A DNA stretch of 64,000 nt from Dactylococcopsis salina PCC 8305 (lineage in GTDB: Bacteria > Cyanobacteriota > Cyanobacteriia > Cyanobacteriales > Rubidibacteraceae). The notes under the pieces were generated by a model, which saw only the letters and a list, made by a program, of their open reading frames with translations, ran no database searches and was not told the DNA's origin. Positions 39,809 to 48,723 of this stretch are shown piece after piece. The position numbers and the translations under genes are program-made. The DNA is taken from contig NC_019780.1 of the NCBI RefSeq assembly GCF_000317615.1, positions 868,001 through 932,000 of the forward strand, in the 5' to 3' direction. The stretch's first letter is position 1; each line of letters begins with the position of its first letter.

Positions 39809-40072
39809 ATGAATCTAAATTTTTCCGAGGAATCAGCAATAAAAACTGAAATCAACGTTAAACAGTTGGAACGTTGGCAAGTCTATCAACGCCTCATCGA
39901 GTTGCAAGTTCCCTGTCGTTGTAGCTGTAATCAGCCGTTGGAGGTGGAGTTAAAAACGCCGCTTCAGGTTTGGCAGTTTTGGAGTGTGGTGCGTCGTGTT
40001 TCCGCTTCCCGTGACAGTTTGATTGCGGGGTTAGAACGGTGTTGGCAGCTTCCGATGTGTAAAGAAAAGTAG
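39809..40072 (+). CDS. Small protein of unknown function in the iron-stress region
   Basis: The protein has 87 aa from ATG 39809 (GTG 39806 and TTG 39800 are in frame). It is helical, with a central QVPCRCSCNQPLEVEL segment that holds three close cysteines, a Trp-rich WQFWSVVRRVSASRDS helix and a late cysteine pair region (LERCWQLPMCKEK). It looks like a conserved small cyanobacterial protein but I cannot name it. The FeoA-like gene follows 23 nt later on the same strand, so they should be cotranscribed. Confidence 0.65.
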   Translation: MNLNFSEESAIKTEINVKQLERWQVYQRLIELQVPCRCSCNQPLEVELKTPLQVWQFWSVVRRVSASRDSLIAGLERCWQLPMCKEK

Positions 40073-40095
40073 TTGTAGTTAAGTATTGAGAAGAA

Positions 40096-40476
40096 ATGCA
40101 GTTTGATTTTTTTCCAGAACATTACCCCGAATCTAATCATCAAAATCGCAGTGATGAAGGTTATTCCGAAAAGTCTTGGCGTTTTACTTATTTAGGAGGG
40201 AGCTTTCAGGAGAAAGTTGCGTCACCGCCCGCAAATAGTTTTTCTTTGGTGGAGATGAAGCCTGGCAGTTGGGCGCAGATTGTCGCGCTTCCTCGTCATT
40301 CTGATTTCCCCGTTGTTGGGGTAGCGGTGGGAACTTATGTATTAATTTTAGGGCAAACTGAACGCGGTGCGGTACGGGTTCAGGTAATCGGAAAACAGGT
40401 GACTCTTGCTGGTGCGATCGCGCAACAAATCTATGTTCGCCCCTTTTATTTTACTAATTCACTATTTATTAATTAA
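40096..40476 (+). CDS. FeoA-domain protein
   Basis: The C-terminal 80 residues of the 126-aa protein match the FeoA/SH3-like pattern: SLVEMKPGSWAQIVALPRHS, a VAVGTYVLILGQTERGAVRV core and the ending AGAIAQQIYVRP. FeoA proteins assist the FeoB ferrous iron transporter. The N-terminal 45 residues (MQFDFFPEHYPESNHQN ...) are an unusual polar extension. No feoB is present in the window. The gene sits between the isiA genes and dps, in line with a role in iron handling, but the function is inferred from fold and place only. Confidence 0.72.
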   Translation: MQFDFFPEHYPESNHQNRSDEGYSEKSWRFTYLGGSFQEKVASPPANSFSLVEMKPGSWAQIVALPRHSDFPVVGVAVGTYVLILGQTERGAVRVQVIGKQVTLAGAIAQQIYVRPFYFTNSLFIN

Positions 40477-40518
40477 TAGAAATTTAGTCAAAAAAAAAGC
40501 GTAATTAGGAACAAATAT

Positions 40519-40547
40519 CAATTAAAAAAAGAGCTAATTTTTAATTG
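40519..40547 (+). promoter_or_regulatory. Perfect inverted repeat, candidate operator of dps
   Basis: CAATTAAAAA (40519-40528) and TTTTTAATTG (40538-40547) are exact reverse complements, separated by 9 nt. The right arm covers the first bases of the -35 box of the dps promoter, which is where a repressor would act. The sequence does not match the classical Fur or PerR boxes closely, so the regulator is unknown. It could also terminate transcription from the FeoA-like gene. Confidence 0.6.
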
Positions 40548-40574
40548 TCAATAAGTTAAAGTTTTTGCTAGTAT
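40545..40574 (+). promoter_or_regulatory. dps promoter
   Basis: TTGTCA (40545-40550) and TAGTAT (40569-40574) are 18 bp apart, giving a likely transcription start near 40581 and a leader of about 33 nt. The -35 box is partly inside the 10-bp inverted repeat. Confidence 0.6.
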
Positions 40575-40613
40575 GGTCGAGGATAGAAAAATACTTATTG
40601 AGGTTGAACTCCT

Positions 40614-41168
40614 ATGTCTGTAGCTCAAGGCTTACTCCAGTCCTTCGGAGAGGTGAAAGATAATCCTGTTTTATTAGAAAAAAATGTTACAGAACCCGTT
40701 TGTGAGGGTTTAAATATTGTCTTGGCTAGTTTCCAAGCGCTTTATTTGCAGTATCAAAAACATCATTTTGTTGTCGAAGGATCAGAGTTTTATTCGCTTC
40801 ATCAATTCTTTCAAGAATCTTATGGGGAAGCGCAAGGTCATGTCCATGATTTGGCGGAACGCTTAAATGGACTCGGTGGTCTTCCTGTGGCAAGTTTCAG
40901 CAAGTTGGCGGAACTGTCTCGCATTGAGTCGGAAGCTGATGGAATGTATGATGTGCGGAGTATGGTTGAGCATGACCTGGCGGCGGAACAAACTTTAATT
41001 GAGTTGGTTCGTCAGCAAGCGGCGCAAGCGGAAAGTCTCGGCGATCGCGCGACTCGTTATTTATATGAGCAAATTCTATTAGAAACTGAGGAAAGAGCTT
41101 ATCATTTAGACCACTTCCTCGCCCACGATAGCCTAACTGTTGCTTTTGTTGGGAATGGTAGTAATTAA
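40614..41168 (+). CDS. dps: Dps-family ferritin-like protein
   Basis: Dps proteins form 12-subunit shells that oxidise ferrous iron with hydrogen peroxide, store it and protect DNA. The 184-aa protein carries the ferroxidase-type segment [20 protein letters not shown] followed by [22 protein letters not shown], where the spacing of His, Asp and Glu fits the family. The C-terminal helix ([20 protein letters not shown]) is also ferritin-like. Start: ATG 40614, after TTGAGGTTGAACTCCT. It is the last gene of the iron-stress island and has its own promoter. Confidence 0.93.
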   Translation: MSVAQGLLQSFGEVKDNPVLLEKNVTEPVCEGLNIVLASFQALYLQYQKHHFVVEGSEFYSLHQFFQESYGEAQGHVHDLAERLNGLGGLPVASFSKLAELSRIESEADGMYDVRSMVEHDLAAEQTLIELVRQQAAQAESLGDRATRYLYEQILLETEERAYHLDHFLAHDSLTVAFVGNGSN

Positions 41169-41177
41169 AAAGTGCCT

Positions 41178-41240
41178 CCTGAAAAAGTCCATTGGTTGGT
41201 TTAGTAAGGCAAGAGGCAAGTTGCCTTAGGCAAGAGGGTT
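41178..41240. repeat. CTGAAAAAGTC...TAGTAAGGCAAGAGG dispersed repeat, copy 2
   Basis: It matches 26344-26382 and is followed by GGCAAGAGGCAAGTTGCCTTAGGCAAGAGG, which contains a small GGCAAGTTGCC palindrome. No gene is visible in 41169-41347. Confidence 0.55.
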
Positions 41241-41347
41241 AATTGATCGGTAGGAGTTTAAGGTTTTGATGCAAGGTCTGACGATTGAACAATCAATGAA
41301 CTTGCATTTTTACCTGAACTTAATCGCCTCAAATCCTTATGGGGACG

Positions 41348-41983
41348 TTAAACAGAACGTAAAATAGTTCGGATTTGTTGTTGCACCTGTTCTTCTGTGC
41401 CATTGGCATCAATTTTGACAATTCGTTCGGGGAATTGCATTGCTAGTTTGGCATAGCCCGATCGAACGCGATGGTGAAAAGAAAGATCGGCTTGTTCCAA
41501 TCGATCGCGCTTTCCCCGTTGTTTGACCCGTTCTAAGCCCGTTTCTACTGCCACATCCAACCATAAGGTTAAGTCGCTTTCTAATCCACAGGAAGCGATT
41601 TTGTTCAGTTGAGTGATTAAATCTAAATCTAAGCCTCGTCCATATCCCTGATAAGCGGTGGTGGAGTCGATAAATCGATCGCAGAGAACAATTTTTCCTT
41701 GCGCTAACTGCGGTTTTAGGAACTGGTTAACGTGCTGGGCGCGATCGGCGGCATATAACAGTAACTCGCTGCGATTATCTAGATCGAAATTGTGACTCTC
41801 TAACAGCATCGATCGTAACTTCTTTCCTAACTCAGTTCCCCCTGGTTCACGAGTTCGCACCACCGCCACTGACTTTCCCAATCCTCCTGCTAATAGCCAC
41901 TGTTGGGTTTTTTCAATTTGGGTACTTTTGCCACCGCCTTCGATGCCTTCAAAAACAATAAACTGACCGCTCATTTCCATCAT
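41348..41983 (-). CDS. tmk: Thymidylate kinase
   Basis: Tmk phosphorylates dTMP to dTDP. P-loop FEGIEGGGKSTQ, the DR[E]PGG block (VVRTREPGGTELGKKLRSML), the LLLYAADRAQHV segment and the DRFIDSTTAYQGYGRG segment are all present. The start is taken at ATG 41983 (211 aa), which has AGGA eight bases upstream and avoids the 20-residue extension that overlaps the hisB end; ATG 41974 is also possible. hisB ends 11 nt upstream, so the two are cotranscribed. Confidence 0.96.
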   Translation of the reverse strand: MMEMSGQFIVFEGIEGGGKSTQIEKTQQWLLAGGLGKSVAVVRTREPGGTELGKKLRSMLLESHNFDLDNRSELLLYAADRAQHVNQFLKPQLAQGKIVLCDRFIDSTTAYQGYGRGLDLDLITQLNKIASCGLESDLTLWLDVAVETGLERVKQRGKRDRLEQADLSFHHRVRSGYAKLAMQFPERIVKIDANGTEEQVQQQIRTILRSV

Positions 41984-41993
41984 CAAAACAATC

Positions 41994-42611
41994 CTAAAGC
42001 ACGCCCTTAGAACTGGGAATTTGACCACTACGACGGGGATCAATTTCTACAGCACCGCGCAGACTTCTAGCAAACGCTTTAAATGTCGCCTCAATAATGT
42101 GGTGTGAGTTAATCCCGTCTAACTGCCGAATATGTAGGGTCATTTGGCTATGATTGACCACAGCGACAAAAAATTCTCTCACTAGCTGAGTGTCATAAGT
42201 TCCCACTCGTTGCGTCGGAATCTCCAAACCATAACTGAGATGAGGTCGTCCAGAAAAGTCTAAAGCCACTTGAATCAAAGCCTCGTCTAACGGGGCGATA
42301 AAATGACCAAAGCGATAAATCCCTTTACGATCGGATAATGCTTGGGCGAATGCTTTACCGAGAGTAATTCCTACATCTTCGTTCGTATGATGATCATCAA
42401 TTTCAATGTCTCCAGTGGCTTTTACGTTGAGATCAAATAAGCCATGACTCGCAATTTGATGAATCATGTGGTCAAGAAAAGGGATTCCTGTTTGTGCGTC
42501 ACAGTTCCCTTCTCCATCGAGATTCAGCGTGACGGAAACATCTGTTTCTCCTGTTGTCCGAGAGACAGAGGCGGTACGAGAGTTAGAAACTTGAGGTTGT
42601 GAAAGTTGCAT
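41994..42611 (-). CDS. hisB: Imidazoleglycerol-phosphate dehydratase
   Basis: HisB dehydrates imidazole glycerol phosphate in histidine synthesis. The 205-aa monofunctional form shows the manganese-binding repeats: [20 protein letters not shown], then [11 protein letters not shown], and in the second half [20 protein letters not shown]. It starts at ATG 42611. fabI ends 27 nt upstream and tmk follows after 11 nt, giving a fabI-hisB-tmk transcription unit. Confidence 0.97.
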   Translation of the reverse strand: MQLSQPQVSNSRTASVSRTTGETDVSVTLNLDGEGNCDAQTGIPFLDHMIHQIASHGLFDLNVKATGDIEIDDHHTNEDVGITLGKAFAQALSDRKGIYRFGHFIAPLDEALIQVALDFSGRPHLSYGLEIPTQRVGTYDTQLVREFFVAVVNHSQMTLHIRQLDGINSHHIIEATFKAFARSLRGAVEIDPRRSGQIPSSKGVL

Positions 42612-42638
42612 TTTTGTTAATTGTTCTTGGTTAATCCG

Positions 42639-43415
42639 TTACATTCCCATGATGTTATATCCAGAATCCACATATAACACTTGTCCTGTAATGCCACTGG
42701 CGAGGTCACTACATAAAAACGTCGCCGCATTTCCGACTTCGGTTTGGGTGACGGTACGCTTTAAGGGGGCGGTTTGTTCAACGTGATGAATCATGTCTAA
42801 AATTCCTCCCACCGCAGAAGAGGCTAAAGTGCGAATCGGTCCGGCGGAGATGGCATTAACCCGAATATTTTGTTCTCCCATTTCGGCGGCTAAATAACGG
42901 ACGCTCATTTCTAGTGCTGATTTAGCAATTCCCATCACGTTATAGTTGGGGACAACTCTTTCTCCTCCTAAATAGGTGAGGGTGACAATACTTCCGCCTT
43001 CAGTCATTAGGGGTTTGGCGGCTTTTGCTAATCGGGTTAGGGAATAGCTGCTGATGTCTAGTGCCTGTTTGAATCCGTCTCTTGAGGTTTGGCTAAAGTC
43101 TCCAGAGAGTTCGTCTTTTCCTGCAAAGGCGAGACAGTGAATGAGGATGTCTAGTTTTCCCCATTTTTCGGCGACGGCTTGGAAGGTTTCGTCAATTTGT
43201 GCGTCGTCTTGGACGTTACAAGGTAAAAATAAGCTGGGATCGATCGGGGAAACCAGGTCTCTTACTTTTTTCTCGAATCTGCCTCGATCGTCGGGCAAAT
43301 AGGTTACTCCCATTTCTGCGCCAGCCTGGTGCAGTTGTTGGGCAATTCCCCAGGCGATCGATCGATTGTTAGCAATTCCAGTGACTAGGGCTTTTTTGTC
43401 TGTTAAGTCGAGCAT
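42639..43415 (-). CDS. fabI: Enoyl-[acyl-carrier-protein] reductase (NADH)
   Basis: FabI reduces enoyl-ACP in the last step of each fatty acid elongation cycle. The 258-aa protein has the family start KALVTGIANNRSIAWGIAQ, an ILIHCLAFAGKDEL segment, and the catalytic Tyr/Lys arrangement in YNVMGIAKSALEMSVRYLA. The substrate-loop region RVNAISAGPIRTLASSAVG follows. It starts at ATG 43415. Upstream is a 340-nt gap of short repeats. Confidence 0.97.
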   Translation of the reverse strand: MLDLTDKKALVTGIANNRSIAWGIAQQLHQAGAEMGVTYLPDDRGRFEKKVRDLVSPIDPSLFLPCNVQDDAQIDETFQAVAEKWGKLDILIHCLAFAGKDELSGDFSQTSRDGFKQALDISSYSLTRLAKAAKPLMTEGGSIVTLTYLGGERVVPNYNVMGIAKSALEMSVRYLAAEMGEQNIRVNAISAGPIRTLASSAVGGILDMIHHVEQTAPLKRTVTQTEVGNAATFLCSDLASGITGQVLYVDSGYNIMGM

Positions 43416-43475
43416 TGATGAAGTGTTTATGATTCAATGACAGCCCTTCTAGATTATCAAAGAATTGACCAATTA

Positions 43476-43752
43476 CAGTGACCAGTGATCAGTTAAGCAG
43501 TTACCAGTAGTTCTCAAACTTAATTAGTAAAGGTGAAAAATTGATCGATCATTTATTCACTGATCACTGGTTACTGATCACTGGTTACTGATCACTGGTC
43601 ACTAGTCACTGGTCACTGGTCACTGGTCACTGGGAATCAAGAAGTGAGAAGAGAGAATTTAGAAGTGAGTTTAAATGCCTATTTTTCTCTTTTCTCTCTA
43701 CTCGTTTCTTAATGACTGATCACTGGTCACTGGTCACTGGTCACTGGTCACT
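43476..43752. repeat. 8-bp minisatellite GGTCACT(G/A)/GATCACTG in two blocks
   Basis: Block 1 (43476-43632) and block 2 (43710-43752) are built from ACTGGTC and ACTGATC units, for example four successive GGTCACTG units at 43609-43632. They flank 80 nt of AT-rich sequence. The sequence is similar in style to the GGTCATTG repeats at 54360-54475. No gene lies in 43416-43759. Confidence 0.88.
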
Positions 43753-43759
43753 ACCGCCT

Positions 43760-44449
43760 CTAGACTTCTGCTGGCGGACATTCGCTCAATTCTTCTTCGG
43801 GTTTGGCGGGTGCGCTGTTACCATTTTGATCAGCCTCATGCACTTTGTCATGTAAAACGCCGTGAGTGTGACCGTTTCCTTTTCGCGGTTGGATTACACC
43901 ATAGCCCCCATGATTACGCTGATAGATGACGTTGATTTCATTGGTTTCCTCATTACAAAACACATAAAAATCATGATCGACTAATTGCAACTGTTCTTGT
44001 GCTTCTTCGATCGACATCGGCGGCATCGCAAAGTATTTGACACGAACTACGTCTTCTGGAAGTTCGGGGGCGCGATCGCGCACTAGGTTCTCACTGACGG
44101 GTTCAGGAGTAACCGTTTCCGCCGTTTTTGGGCTGTCATGCGTTTTTTTATGTAAATTTTTTTCTTTATATTTACGAAGCTGACGGGCAATTTTATCGGC
44201 AACTAAATCAATGCTCGCATATAAATCACCACTGTGTTCTTGCGCTCGAATTACTTTACCATTTGCATGAACGGTAACCTCTGCTTTCGTTCGATCGCTG
44301 ACACGGGAATTATGAGCTACTGATAAATGAACATCCACTTTTGAGGTGATTTGCTGAAAGTGTTTCACCGCATTTTCTAGTTTTTCTTCAACATAATTGC
44401 GGATGGCTTCAGTCACTTCTATATTATTGCCCTGGATTAAAAGCTTCAT
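43760..44449 (-). CDS. hpf: Ribosome hibernation promoting factor, long form (LrtA)
   Basis: The long HPF binds the 30S subunit and its C-terminal domain pairs two ribosomes into inactive 100S dimers. The N-terminal S30AE domain is [20 protein letters not shown] to about residue 100, and the dimerisation domain is [20 protein letters not shown] to GGYGVIQP, with an acidic tail after it. In cyanobacteria the gene (lrtA) is light-repressed. ATG 44449 (229 aa) has GGAG eight bases upstream; ATG 44473 would add eight residues. A long AT-rich leader precedes it, as reported for lrtA. Confidence 0.95.
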   Translation of the reverse strand: MKLLIQGNNIEVTEAIRNYVEEKLENAVKHFQQITSKVDVHLSVAHNSRVSDRTKAEVTVHANGKVIRAQEHSGDLYASIDLVADKIARQLRKYKEKNLHKKTHDSPKTAETVTPEPVSENLVRDRAPELPEDVVRVKYFAMPPMSIEEAQEQLQLVDHDFYVFCNEETNEINVIYQRNHGGYGVIQPRKGNGHTHGVLHDKVHEADQNGNSAPAKPEEELSECPPAEV

Positions 44450-44473
44450 CTTTGCTACTCCATCTTCTAACAT

Positions 44474-44827
44474 TTTTAATTGATTTATCCTGATCCCAAA
44501 ATTAATTTTGAGCAGGAAATTTATTTTATCTTTAATGACACCAAGAGAGCAATTAGATTTTATTTTTAATTAATGAATCATCCTTGCTTCGGTTTCGCTT
44601 TCTGGCATCACAAACGTTTTTTCTTGCGATCTTTGGTGAATAAATACTAGAAAAAATCAACTGTTTTCCTTTTTCCTTAAGCAAATTTGATGTTGCTAAT
44701 TTGCTTACTGATGGTAAAGGTCTTGTTGATAATTAAGGATTTTCCTCCTTGTTTGGTTTTCTTTTCTGTTTCTACCTTAACACTTTGTATTCTAGTTAAC
44801 GATCGTCTTTGATGCGCTTTTTAATGG
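44474..44827. other. AT-rich intergenic region, probable long hpf/lrtA leader
   Basis: These 354 nt between the divergent hpf and lipB genes have no ORF and no member of the dispersed repeat families, unlike most gaps here. The lrtA transcript of other cyanobacteria has a long untranslated leader that affects mRNA stability in the light, and the space fits that. I could not place promoters with confidence. Confidence 0.4.
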
Positions 44828-45523
44828 TTGTTAACATTTCTTGGTATTATCGAAAGGAAACGCATTAAAACTCGATCGAAATTGAAACGACGTTGTTGTT
44901 TAAAAAATCAAAAAACTGTCCCGTATCAGGTAGCTTGGGATCAGCAACGATCGCTGATTGCGGAACGATTAGACAACCCCCAACTGGACGATGTACTGAT
45001 TTTATTAGAACATCCTCCTGTTTATACATTAGGAACAGGGGCAACGGAAAATCACCTCAAATTTGACCCCAAAAACAGTTCTATCCCGCTCTATCGCACA
45101 GAAAGAGGCGGAGAAGTTACTTATCACTGTCCAGGACAACTGGTTGGTTATCCCATCTTAAATCTGCGTTATCATCGTTGTGATCTCCACTGGTATTTAA
45201 GACAACTAGAAACAGTTTTAATCGCGACTTTGGCAGACTATGGCTTAAATGCGACGCGAGAAGCAGGATTAACAGGGGTTTGGGTAGAAGGGGTAAAAGT
45301 AGGCGCGATCGGAATCAAGGCGAAACGCTGGATCACGATGCACGGATTTTCCTTAAATGTTTGTCCTGATTTAAGTGGCTTTTCTCAGATTGTCCCTTGT
45401 GGGATCACCGATCGAGCGGTGGGAAGTATCGAGCAATTTTGCCCTGAAATCACAACTCAACAAGTTCGGAAAGACTTGATCCGCCATTTTGCCGCCGTTT
45501 TTTCCCTAGAAATCTACACCTAA
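44828..45523 (+). CDS. lipB: Octanoyl-[ACP]:protein N-octanoyltransferase (LipB)
   Basis: LipB transfers octanoate from ACP to lipoyl domains. Core motifs are [40 protein letters not shown] (catalytic region), and [20 protein letters not shown] with the conserved lysine, and [14 protein letters not shown]. The start is unresolved: TTG 44828 gives 231 aa with an unusually basic N-terminus, and TTG 44882 gives 213 aa and begins near the family's usual start (C-L-K-N...VPYQVAW). No ATG is in frame. It is convergent with the next gene and overlaps its stop by 4 nt. Confidence 0.93.
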   Translation: MLTFLGIIERKRIKTRSKLKRRCCLKNQKTVPYQVAWDQQRSLIAERLDNPQLDDVLILLEHPPVYTLGTGATENHLKFDPKNSSIPLYRTERGGEVTYHCPGQLVGYPILNLRYHRCDLHWYLRQLETVLIATLADYGLNATREAGLTGVWVEGVKVGAIGIKAKRWITMHGFSLNVCPDLSGFSQIVPCGITDRAVGSIEQFCPEITTQQVRKDLIRHFAAVFSLEIYT

Positions 45524-46146
45524 TTCGCCCGACGTTTCGGGTGTCGTTTGGGTTTCGGTTTTTCCTGGTGAGAAGACTGTAAAGAATCACGACCATTGCG
45601 AGTCACTTCCAACATTTGGGTTAAGCGTTGCTCTAAATCCCTTAGTACGGAAGCTGCATAATCATCCGCATCCTTTCGTAACTGTTCACATTCTGCAGAT
45701 GCTTGCTGGCGTAACTTCTCAATTTCTTGTAAAGCAATCCGACAAAACTCATCACATTCTTTCTCAGTTTGAGACTGAATTTGGGCGGCTTCCTGGCGAG
45801 CTTGTTGAACAATCCGAGTCTGATTTTTAATCCGTTCCGCTTCTTGTTGAGCTTGTTTAATAATATAATCTTGATGCTCGTAAGCCTCTTTCAGAATGCT
45901 GTTTTGTTTCTTCGCAATATAAGCAGCTTCTTGGATAAAATCAGGCATATTTTCCCAAATCCGATCCATTTCCGCAAAAAACTGATCCTCATTTAAAAAC
46001 TTATAAGGAGTCAGAGGAAGGTTATTGGTATTAATTATAAATTCTTCCAGTTGTCGGAATTGTTCTTGGATGGCGAGTGTTTCTGAGGAAGGTTCGTTGT
46101 TGGTTTGGTTTGAGTCTGATTCACTGTGGGAGTTTTTGCGTAACAT
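45520..46146 (-). CDS. Coiled-coil protein of unknown function overlapping coaD
   Basis: The 208-aa protein has a helical N-terminal part ([20 protein letters not shown]), a long continuous coiled coil from about residue 85 to 175 ([57 protein letters not shown]) and a basic tail ([13 protein letters not shown]). It resembles DivIVA-like or ATP-synthase-b-like coiled coils in composition only. The first 112 nt overlap the 3' end of coaD in a different frame, so the genes must be expressed together. Its function is unknown to me. Confidence 0.75.
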   Translation of the reverse strand: MLRKNSHSESDSNQTNNEPSSETLAIQEQFRQLEEFIINTNNLPLTPYKFLNEDQFFAEMDRIWENMPDFIQEAAYIAKKQNSILKEAYEHQDYIIKQAQQEAERIKNQTRIVQQARQEAAQIQSQTEKECDEFCRIALQEIEKLRQQASAECEQLRKDADDYAASVLRDLEQRLTQMLEVTRNGRDSLQSSHQEKPKPKRHPKRRAN

Positions 46147-46607
46147 TTATAAACATCCAGGGCGACACTTTTCGGGATTAAATGCTCAACTGAGCCGCCA
46201 AAACGAGCAATTTCTTTAACAACGCTACTACTCAGAAAACTATACTCGTTGGATGTTGCCAAGAATACAGTTTCCATCTCTTCCCAAAGGGTTTTATTGG
46301 TGTGAGCCATTTGTAACTCTTTTTCAAAGTCTGACAGCACCCGTAACCCTCGTAAAAGAACAGTAGCATCACGTTGTTTGGCATATTCTACCGTTAAGCC
46401 GACAAAACTATCGACGGTGACATTAGACAGATTTTGAGTACAGTCTTTAATTTGTTGCATCCGCTGTTCTACGGGAAAAAGAGGCGCTTTATTGGGATTA
46501 CATAGAACAGCCACAATTACTTGATCAAACAGTCTTGTTCCTCGTTTAATAATATCGAGATGCCCAAAGGTAATGGGATCGAAACTACCAGGGTAAATTG
46601 CAATCAC
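46035..46607 (-). CDS. coaD: Phosphopantetheine adenylyltransferase
   Basis: CoaD makes dephospho-CoA from 4'-phosphopantetheine and ATP. The 190-aa protein has the [19 protein letters not shown] start with the TxxH nucleotide motif, the [20 protein letters not shown] segment and the STS-like [16 protein letters not shown]. The family normally ends near [12 protein letters not shown] (about residue 156); the 34 extra polar residues that follow overlap the next gene and have low complexity (Thr/Asn/Gln/Lys), so they may be dispensable. It starts at ATG 46607. Confidence 0.95.
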   Translation of the reverse strand: MIAIYPGSFDPITFGHLDIIKRGTRLFDQVIVAVLCNPNKAPLFPVEQRMQQIKDCTQNLSNVTVDSFVGLTVEYAKQRDATVLLRGLRVLSDFEKELQMAHTNKTLWEEMETVFLATSNEYSFLSSSVVKEIARFGGSVEHLIPKSVALDVYKCYAKTPTVNQTQTKPTTNLPQKHSPSKNNSDNWKNL

Positions 46608-46688
46608 CAGTTTTAGTTCGGGAATAATTTAAAGCAGGTACAGTGGGGATTATAGTGGTATTTTGTTTTTTCTCCAAACTTTTTTTGA

Positions 46689-47231
46689 TCACATCAGTCC
46701 AATGCGATCGAGAGGCCAAAAGCGGAACACCGCACGACCAATGACATTTTGTTCAGGGAGAAACCCCCACACATGAGAATCGTTGCTATTATTCCGATTA
46801 TCTCCTAAAACAAACAGTTTATTTTTGGGAACAGTGAGGGGCGAAAGTTCATAGTTAGGAGGTTCTTTAATATAAGGTTCTTTAATCTTCATCCCGCTTA
46901 AATAAACCTTACCATTACCGACGGCGATCGTTTCACCAGAATCGCCAATCACTCGTTTAATAAAAGCCTGATTAGCATCGTAGCCATAATTTTGTAATAA
47001 CTGGGGTGGATTAAAGACCACAATATCTTGAAACTCTGGAGAGGAGAAATAGTAAGAGACTTTTTCCACGACGATTCGATCGCCCACTTCTAGGGTGGGG
47101 AACATGGAATCAGAAGGAATGTAGCGCGGTTCGGCGATCAAGACACGGATGAAAAAGGCAATAATGAGCGCGATTAAGATCGCTTTTAAGTTTTCCCACA
47201 GTTCTTGCCAAATTGATTTAGATTTTTCCAC
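46689..47231 (-). CDS. lepB: Signal peptidase I
   Basis: LepB cleaves signal peptides from exported proteins. The 180-aa protein has one N-terminal membrane span (LKAILIALIIAFFIRVLIA), the catalytic Ser in PSDSMFPTLEVGDRIVVEK, the catalytic Lys in FIKRVIGDSGETIAV and the terminal LGDNRNNSNDSHVWGFLP. The start is GTG (47229-47231), 10 nt after the dihydroorotase-like gene on the same strand. Confidence 0.96.
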   Translation of the reverse strand: MEKSKSIWQELWENLKAILIALIIAFFIRVLIAEPRYIPSDSMFPTLEVGDRIVVEKVSYYFSSPEFQDIVVFNPPQLLQNYGYDANQAFIKRVIGDSGETIAVGNGKVYLSGMKIKEPYIKEPPNYELSPLTVPKNKLFVLGDNRNNSNDSHVWGFLPEQNVIGRAVFRFWPLDRIGLM

Positions 47232-47241
47232 TATAATTCAG

Positions 47242-48531
47242 TTATTTTACGTCATTAAAAAACCGATCAACGACCTGACCAGTGATTTGCTTTCCGAACC
47301 AAGGTGTGTTGGTACTGAGAGATTTTAAATTACTTTTGCACACTGTCCAAGTTTTTTTCGGATCAAATAAAATTGCTTCTGTGGTTTCCCCCACCGTACA
47401 GCGCAAAGGAGGGAGATTTAAACAGGTTTGTGGAGAAGCACTCAACGCCTGCCACAATTCTAAAGCAGTCCATTCTCCCGTTTCCACAAAGGTTTGCCAC
47501 AGCAAGGGCAATGCTAATTCTAGCCCGATCGCCCCTGGTGGTGTATCAGCAAAAGCAACAGTTTTTTCCTCATAGGTGTAAGGAGTGTGATTCACTGCAA
47601 TCGCATCAATTATTCCTGATTTTACCGCAGTAATCAAGGCAAGTTGATCCGATCGATCGCCCAATGGGGGACAAATATTTAAATTGGGATCATAAGTGGT
47701 AATGGCTGCGGTATTTAAAATTAAGTGCATCCAAGTGGTACTGGCTGTGATCGGGAGTCCTCTGGCTTTCCCATCGGCAATTAATTCGACACTTCGCGCT
47801 GTGGAAACTCCCATGAGATGAACGGGAGTGGGAATCACCGCCACTAATTCTAGAATGGCAGCTAAAGCCGCCGTTTCTGAGACGGCGGGATTACCAGGTA
47901 AACCCGTTTTTAAGGAGAGTTTTCCTTCTCGCATTACCCCATTTTTACTCAACGCTCGATCGCCCAACGACAACGCCACAGGTTTTCCCAATGGTTGCAC
48001 ATAGGTTAACACCTGATGTAATAACCCTAAATTCCCTAAAGGTTGTCCATCAGTAAACCCCACAATTCCTGTAGCCGCCAACTCTCCCAACTCCGTCATC
48101 TGTTCCCCTTTTCCTCCCACCGTCAAATCAGCCCAGAAATGGAATTTTGGCGCGTGAGAAGGAGTAAAACGTTTTAACCACTCGATCGTTGCGGGAGCGT
48201 CTAAAGGAGGCTGTGTATCGGGGAGAATCCCCACTCTTGTAAACCCACCCGCGAGAGCCGATTCTCCTAAAGAAATGAGAGTTTCCCTTTCTTCCCATCC
48301 CGGTTCGCCACTATGACTGTAAAGATCAACCAAACCAGGGGCAAAAATTAAGCCATGAGCGTCCTTAACCTCGGTTGAGGAGGGATAGTCCGTAATTTGA
48401 GGATGAATTGCTTTAATTTGGTTATTTTCGAGGAGTACATCCGCAATTCGATCGGTTTCCGATACCGTATCGAGAACACGCACCTGTTGTAAAAGTTGAG
48501 TTAACCCTGAATTTTGATCTCCGCTGTCCAT
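47242..48531 (-). CDS. Dihydroorotase-like protein with an altered metal site
   Basis: The 429-aa sequence aligns by pattern with class I dihydroorotase (PyrC) throughout, but key residues are changed. The usual D-x-H-x-H-x-R-E-P-G reads VDLYSHSGEPG (first His to Tyr71, Arg to Gly), and the usual D-H-A-P-H-T block reads NHTPYTYEEK (catalytic Asp to Asn, His to Tyr). It may therefore be a non-catalytic partner, like the PyrC' subunit that scaffolds aspartate transcarbamoylase in some bacteria, with the active enzyme encoded elsewhere. ATG 48531; the first 31 nt overlap a small upstream gene. Confidence 0.88.
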   Translation of the reverse strand: MDSGDQNSGLTQLLQQVRVLDTVSETDRIADVLLENNQIKAIHPQITDYPSSTEVKDAHGLIFAPGLVDLYSHSGEPGWEERETLISLGESALAGGFTRVGILPDTQPPLDAPATIEWLKRFTPSHAPKFHFWADLTVGGKGEQMTELGELAATGIVGFTDGQPLGNLGLLHQVLTYVQPLGKPVALSLGDRALSKNGVMREGKLSLKTGLPGNPAVSETAALAAILELVAVIPTPVHLMGVSTARSVELIADGKARGLPITASTTWMHLILNTAAITTYDPNLNICPPLGDRSDQLALITAVKSGIIDAIAVNHTPYTYEEKTVAFADTPPGAIGLELALPLLWQTFVETGEWTALELWQALSASPQTCLNLPPLRCTVGETTEAILFDPKKTWTVCKSNLKSLSTNTPWFGKQITGQVVDRFFNDVK

Positions 48532-48686
48532 ATTTTCTGTTGCAATGTCCGCATTAGCTCACACTCCTCCTGTGTGATTTGTTTTTTTCCATAGATGGTT
48601 TCCATGATCTCGTCCCTTTCTTGTCGGGAGAGTTCCCCATCAATAATTGCCCGTTCTACCATACCGCGAAGTTTACCAATTTCCAT
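48501..48686 (-). CDS. Small helical protein upstream of the dihydroorotase-like gene
   Basis: The 61-aa product is all helical and charged (MEIGKLRGMVERAIIDGELS, then RQERDEIMETIYGKKQITQE), with two helix-turn-helix-like pieces but no motif I can name. AGAGG lies five bases before ATG 48684-48686. The gene overlaps the next start by 31 nt, which suggests translational coupling. Confidence 0.65.
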   Translation of the reverse strand: MEIGKLRGMVERAIIDGELSRQERDEIMETIYGKKQITQEECELMRTLQQKIWTAEIKIQG

Positions 48687-48723
48687 TTTTCCTCTAGGAA
48701 TTGATCTGAATCTTACAATACAG

